This document shows positions 10,200 to 13,751 of a DNA stretch of 13,751 nucleotides, piece by piece. Position 1 is the stretch's first letter. Each line of letters opens with the position of its first letter. Under the pieces are notes generated by a model. It worked only from the letters and a program-made list of their open reading frames with translations, searched no databases and had not been told where the DNA came from. The position numbers were made by a program, and so were the translations under genes. The stretch lies in NCBI GenBank assembly GCA_946803715.1, contig CAMPET010000160.1, forward strand, positions 120,202 through 133,952. The letters run 5' to 3'. The DNA is from Beroe ovata. Its lineage: Eukaryota; Ctenophora; Nuda; Beroida; Beroidae.

Positions 10200-10652
10200 C
10201 CAATTTCTTTGATCTACTATTATAATTCTGCAGTTACTCAATTGTACAAAAAGACGCGCACACAAAGTGTCTTTGTACTGCTATCAGTGTAACTTAGCAG
10301 TGTAACTCAGCACTTTATAAGTGTAACTTAGCAGTGTAACTCAGCACTACGTAACAACTGGTTGTATGTGTGTAGGTGTGTGTGTAGCAATTAGCAGCAC
10401 AAAAACCTATATAGTTCGCGNGTGTCCCAATTTCTTTGATCTACTATTGTAATTCTGCAGTTACTCAATTGTACAAAGAGACGCGCGCACAAAGTGTCTT
10501 TGTACTGCTATCAGTGTAACTTAGCAGTGTAACTTAGCACTTTATAAGTGTTACTTAGCAGTGTAACTCAGCACTACGTAACAACCGGTTGTATGTGTGT
10601 AACGTGTGTGTGTGTGTAGCAATTAGCAGCACAAAAACCTATATAGTTCGCG
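10195..10652. repeat. Direct duplication of ~226 bp around a single N
   Basis: Copy 1 (10195-10420) and copy 2 (10422-10652) both start GTGTCCCAATTTCTTTGATC and end CCTATATAGTTCGCG. They differ by about seven substitutions plus a TG-length change, and are separated by one N at 10421. Each copy contains internal repeats of GTGTAACTTAGCA / GTGTAACTCAGCA. The exact boundaries and the N suggest two haplotypes or an unresolved repeat joined during assembly. Confidence 0.92.
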
Positions 10653-10746
10653 TCTTTCATCTGCAAGACGTGCATTAGTTCTGACCCTGTTGCTACTCAG
10701 TATAGAGCTACGTCACTGTAACATAGAGCTAAAGGCAGTAGTGGTA

Positions 10747-10938
10747 GTGTGTGTGTGTGTGTGCTGGGTGTAAATTGGCCGCCAAAGTGTATACACGCCA
10801 TTTCCTGGTCTATGTACTGAGTGTTGAACTATTTGGTACTGGTTCATAATGCTGGCAAGGTATGTGTGTGTATGTGTGTGTGTGTGTCTGTCTGTGTGTG
10901 TGTGTGTGTCTACTGTCTCTGTGTGTGTATATGTGTGT
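10747..10938. repeat. TG microsatellites
   Basis: (TG)n runs at 10747-10763 and 10861-10938, the latter interrupted by CTGTCTG, CTACTGTCTC and TATA. The intervening ~100 bp is unique and shows no feature. Confidence 0.9.
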
Positions 10939-11310
10939 TTAGGTGTATAGAAGAGACAATGAGACACGTATTGATACATTGAGGAGATGGATGAGACAAC
11001 ATAGATCATGGATTGGACGATTAAATAAGAGTCGCATTAGTTACGCAGAGATAGTTAGTTAATTCTCTTTTGACTCTGTTTACAAATGAAAATGCGTCTT
11101 TTTAATTGCGATCAATTTGCGATGAGACAACAAGTCTCTGGTTTTAGCAGTGGTTGTCAGAGTAGTTGTCACTCAGTGATACTTAGATAGTCTGTGTGTC
11201 AAGTGTTAAACAGAGTTGAAGATGATAGTTAAACACACTCACAGTTCTCGTTTAACATGAGATACACATGAATGTGTGTAATTCCCAGAGGACTCTACTA
11301 TGACAGGAGC
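10939..11310. other. Non-coding stretch, no gene seen
   Basis: AT-rich sequence with no open frame of note, no splice-phased exon and no repeat that I can delimit. Confidence 0.5.
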
Positions 11311-11362
11311 AATTAGTGACAACTGTAATTAGTGACAACTGTAATTAGTGACAACTGTAATT
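11311..11362. repeat. 16-bp tandem repeat, 3.25 perfect copies
   Basis: AATTAGTGACAACTGT is repeated without error at 11311, 11327 and 11343, followed by a partial AATT. The perfect identity points to a recent or still variable array. Confidence 0.95.
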
Positions 11363-11620
11363 GGGGGAGGAGATAGAGGGGTTATAGGCCCCTGTAATTG
11401 TTACTCAATCAACATAACAATGTGTTGCGGTGCTAATGGAGTGTGCATCAGACACCCAATTATTCCTTAAAGGGAAACTTATCTAGCCATATAAGGGCAT
11501 GTGTGATCTCTCAGAGCCCGTGTTTAGTGAAATATACTTGTGGGGATAAAGTACTGAGATTTGCATCAATAGTATAGATTGTGTAACATAGTGCTCACGA
11601 GTGATAACAGCAACTCCACT

Positions 11621-11677
11621 GGTTGCTAAGTGATCCCAATGGTTGCTAAGTGATTCCAATGGTTGCTAAGAGCAACC
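11621..11677. repeat. 20-bp tandem repeat ending in an X-box-like palindrome
   Basis: GGTTGCTAAGTGATCCCAAT (11621) is followed by a copy with one change (11641) and by GGTTGCTAAG (11661). The last unit runs into AGCAACC, making the palindrome GGTTGCTAAGAGCAACC at 11661-11677, which resembles an RFX site with a 3-base spacer. GGTTGCT recurs again at about 11687. Confidence 0.85.
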
Positions 11678-11820
11678 TCACTCAGTGGTTGCTCTAAGTG
11701 GCCAAAGTAACCTGAGGTATCGTGCTGAGATCATGTGTCGTGTGATTAGCACTGTAACAAGTGTCATTTCTATAGTAGAGTGAGGGGGAGCCAGGGCATC
11801 TCTAACATGTCTTGAGTCAC

Positions 11821-11858
11821 ACATACACCCACATACACACACACACACACACACACAT
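11821..11858. repeat. CA microsatellite
   Basis: (CA)n of about 38 bp with CATACACCC interruptions at its left end. Confidence 0.95.
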
Positions 11859-12105
11859 GTGTTTCTGTTTGTGTCACTTGTCACACCTGTTTGTGTCACT
11901 TGTGTGTTACCCGTGGCATCTAATAGGTCATGAAGAAACTATAGGTGAGATCATGTAAGAATTGAGAATTATGAGATGAGCGCTAGCCGCTAGGTGAGTT
12001 GGTTCTTTATTGGGAGTATCACCAATTCATGTTGCTCGTTCATGAGTGAAGTGTGACATCATGAATAAGCCGATAGTTGGAATCGGGTATTGCAGTTGTA
12101 GTCAT

Positions 12106-12139
12106 GTTGCTCGGCAACTTTTCACTGTTGCTAAGCAAC
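12106..12139. promoter_or_regulatory. Pair of X-box-like palindromes
   Basis: GTTGCTCGGCAAC at 12106-12118 and GTTGCTAAGCAAC at 12127-12139 are both 6+1+6 inverted repeats of the RFX X-box type, eight bases apart. A third half-site, GTTGCT, follows at about 12148. RFX proteins are known to bind such repeats, notably at ciliary genes. No nearby gene was found in this window. Confidence 0.45.
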
Positions 12140-12323
12140 ACACTCTTGTTGCTTCGTCACTGAAAGTGGAATGTTGGAACTGCGGGCTTTTTTCCGCATT
12201 CCTCTGTTGACAACACATAGTGTTACATCAGCAATGTCAACAAGTAACGGAGGAATTTGGAACGCTTGCAAAGAACTGTGCACAGCGATAACACGCCTCT
12301 AACGGCTGTAAATGATAGTAGGG

Positions 12324-12361
12324 TTGTGTGTGTGTGTGTCAGTGTGTGTGTCAGTGTGTGT
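12324..12361. repeat. TG microsatellite
   Basis: (TG)n with two TCAG interruptions, about 38 bp. Confidence 0.95.
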
Positions 12362-12441
12362 TTAGCTGTAGAACACTGTGTTATGCCACAATTTCCACGA
12401 AAATTGCACCGAGAGAAGGATGAAGAAATAAACTGTTTACT

Positions 12442-13206
12442 CTATAGATCATAGTCTATAGAAGTATGCCCATTGCCCATGGTACATGGTTGCCAAGGGA
12501 AGCACAATAGGTCCAAAATTTCAACTGGAATCGATTCAGCGCCCGAAAATACGTAAGAATCGATAGTTTTTCTGTGAAAATCGTCAAAAATTTTTTTCGT
12601 CATTTCGTCTGTCATGGATATGAATGAGGAATCGCGAAACACATTCCCAAACTCTTGGGGTCTGGATAGCCAAAAATTTTTCACGCCCTGGTAGCATAAA
12701 AAGAAGTGTACCCGGCCTATTTTTGACCGTAGAACACGAATCTGAAGAAATTTTGGAGCTATCTCAACAGCTAAACAGTGAAATTTTGTATCATATATTC
12801 TCTTGATTTGCCTATTGCTTTCACTACTGACACCGAGTTATGCATCAGGGAGGCAAGTTAGGTCCAAAATTTCATCTGGAATCGATTCACCGCCCGAAAA
12901 TACGTGGGAATCGATAGTTTTTCTTTGAAAATCGTCCAAAAAATTTTTCGTCCGTCATGGATTCGAATGTACAACTGGGTGAAATCCCGAAACACATTCC
13001 CAAACTCTCAGGATTGCTAAAAAATTTTTCACGCCCTGGCAGCATAAAAAGAAGTGTACCCGGCCTATTTTTGACCGTAGAACACGATTCTGGAGGAATT
13101 TTGGAGCCATCTCATCGAAAAAACGGTTAAATTTTGAATCGTATAGGTACACGCTTGACCAGATTCCATTGTTATACTTTTCCGTTACAGTTTCGGCAGC
13201 ATTCAA
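12442..13206 (-). pseudogene. Possible decayed minus-strand gene with two repeat units
   Basis: On the minus strand one frame runs through both copies of the 12497-13146 duplication with two in-frame stops (TGA between unit 1's halves near 12955, TAA near 12837). Both units share MAPKFLQ / IAPKFLQ, then VLRSKIGRVHFFLC.QGVKNF, and later RKTIDS.VFSG.ESIP.EILDL. Unit 1 (higher coordinates) matches unit 2 around EFGNVFRD only after a frame change, so it has compensating indels. Neither segment begins with ATG in this frame (TTG at 13206, GTG at 12684). I do not recognise the family. The alternative is a non-coding duplication in which the shared frame is chance. Silent and replacing changes look about equally frequent, which argues against present constraint. 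Confidence 0.3.
12497..13146. repeat. Two diverged ~300-bp direct copies
   Basis: Copy A 12497-12797 and copy B 12848-13146 share long identical blocks, for example GAATCGATTC, CCCGAAAATACGT, CGAAACACATTCCCAAACTC and an uninterrupted match through GCATAAAAAGAAGTGTACCC into TTTTTGACCGTAGAACACGA. They differ by scattered substitutions and short indels (roughly 15% by eye). The ~50-bp spacer is unrelated to either copy. Confidence 0.95.
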
Positions 13207-13751
13207 AATTCTAATCCGAATCCATGATGATATGATTTGTTATGTGGTGTTAGGATAAAGTATGGAGCGGTTAAAGAGTGACCTGTGTTTGTGAATGAGT
13301 GAGAGAGAGGGACTAACTCAATTAGCGAATTACAATCTCTCGAACCTCGGTATGTAGCGTGGTGGTGTGATGTGTGATGTGTGTGTGTGTTTGTGTGTGT
13401 GTATGTGTTATAGTATCATATATTCTGATCATGTTTCCAGTTTAATGTATGAACAGTTACATCCGGATTATTATCACAGTTAACACTAGACAGATGTATT
13501 ATATAGGAAATATGTGAATATGTAATTAGTACGTAGGTAGAATATTGTACATTGTATATTGACACGGGTGATTAATTATCAGCTTGCTATTAAACCAATA
13601 TCTTCAGATGTATGATTATGATTCATGATAGATGAATTGAAATATTACAACAGATCAACGCTTCGTTTTATTGCTACAGTAAAATGTTCGTAACAACACT
13701 ACTCGTCCTATTTATCATCAAAGTTACCAAAAGATCCCTCTTTCACACACC
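13147..13751. other. AT-rich terminal stretch with a TG microsatellite
   Basis: A (TG)n tract with GA/TT interruptions runs from about 13364 to 13410. The rest is AT-rich, with no exon, RNA gene or delimitable repeat seen up to the window end. Confidence 0.55.

Noticed and set aside
10020-10292. Open frames across the TG tract with N
   Set aside because: They encode only Val-Cys or Thr-His dipeptide repeats from the microsatellite and cross an assembly gap.

Overview
This is eukaryotic, almost certainly metazoan, genomic DNA. Both recognisable genes are split by short GT-AG introns, and one encodes an N-terminal SMURF-type C2 plus WW module, an animal ubiquitin-ligase architecture. Introns of about 60-370 bp, close gene spacing and many CA/TG microsatellites fit a compact invertebrate genome. 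A sponge or other early-branching animal is plausible, but the sequence alone does not prove the lineage. Two short N runs (10138-10141 and 10421) mark a draft assembly.

Layout. 1-2255 is non-coding: CA microsatellites, a GA-rich stretch, three perfect TGACGTCA (CRE) palindromes within 142 bp, and a 16-bp tandem repeat just before the first gene. 2256-4998 (+) is an eleven-exon gene for a divergent PP2C-like protein of 544 aa. I rebuilt it exon by exon with every splice phase agreeing. Its third intron holds a three-unit repeat carrying CCAAT and CACGTG motifs, and a 12-bp repeat starts at its stop codon. 5386-6060 is a CpG-dense island built of inverted repeats, including a MITE-like element whose terminal repeats are themselves palindromes. 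6568-8088 (+) is a six-exon gene for a 199-aa C2-WW protein that matches the N-terminus of SMURF E3 ligases. It ends just after the first WW domain, with a stop and an AATAAA hexamer, so the HECT catalytic domain is missing.

8100-13751 has no gene I can support. It holds a dense cluster of CACGTG E-boxes and same-strand CCAAT boxes (8674-8986), several RFX X-box-like palindromes, TG/CA microsatellites, and a 226-bp direct duplication whose copies meet at a single N (probably an assembly artefact). It also holds short tandem repeats and two diverged ~300-bp copies (12497-13146) that share one minus-strand reading frame, interrupted by stops.

The two genes are in the same orientation and about 1.6 kb apart. 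Nothing in the sequence links their functions. The most noteworthy items are the HECT-less SMURF-like gene, the palindromic-TIR element, the E-box/CCAAT cluster, the X-box set and the minus-strand repeat frame.
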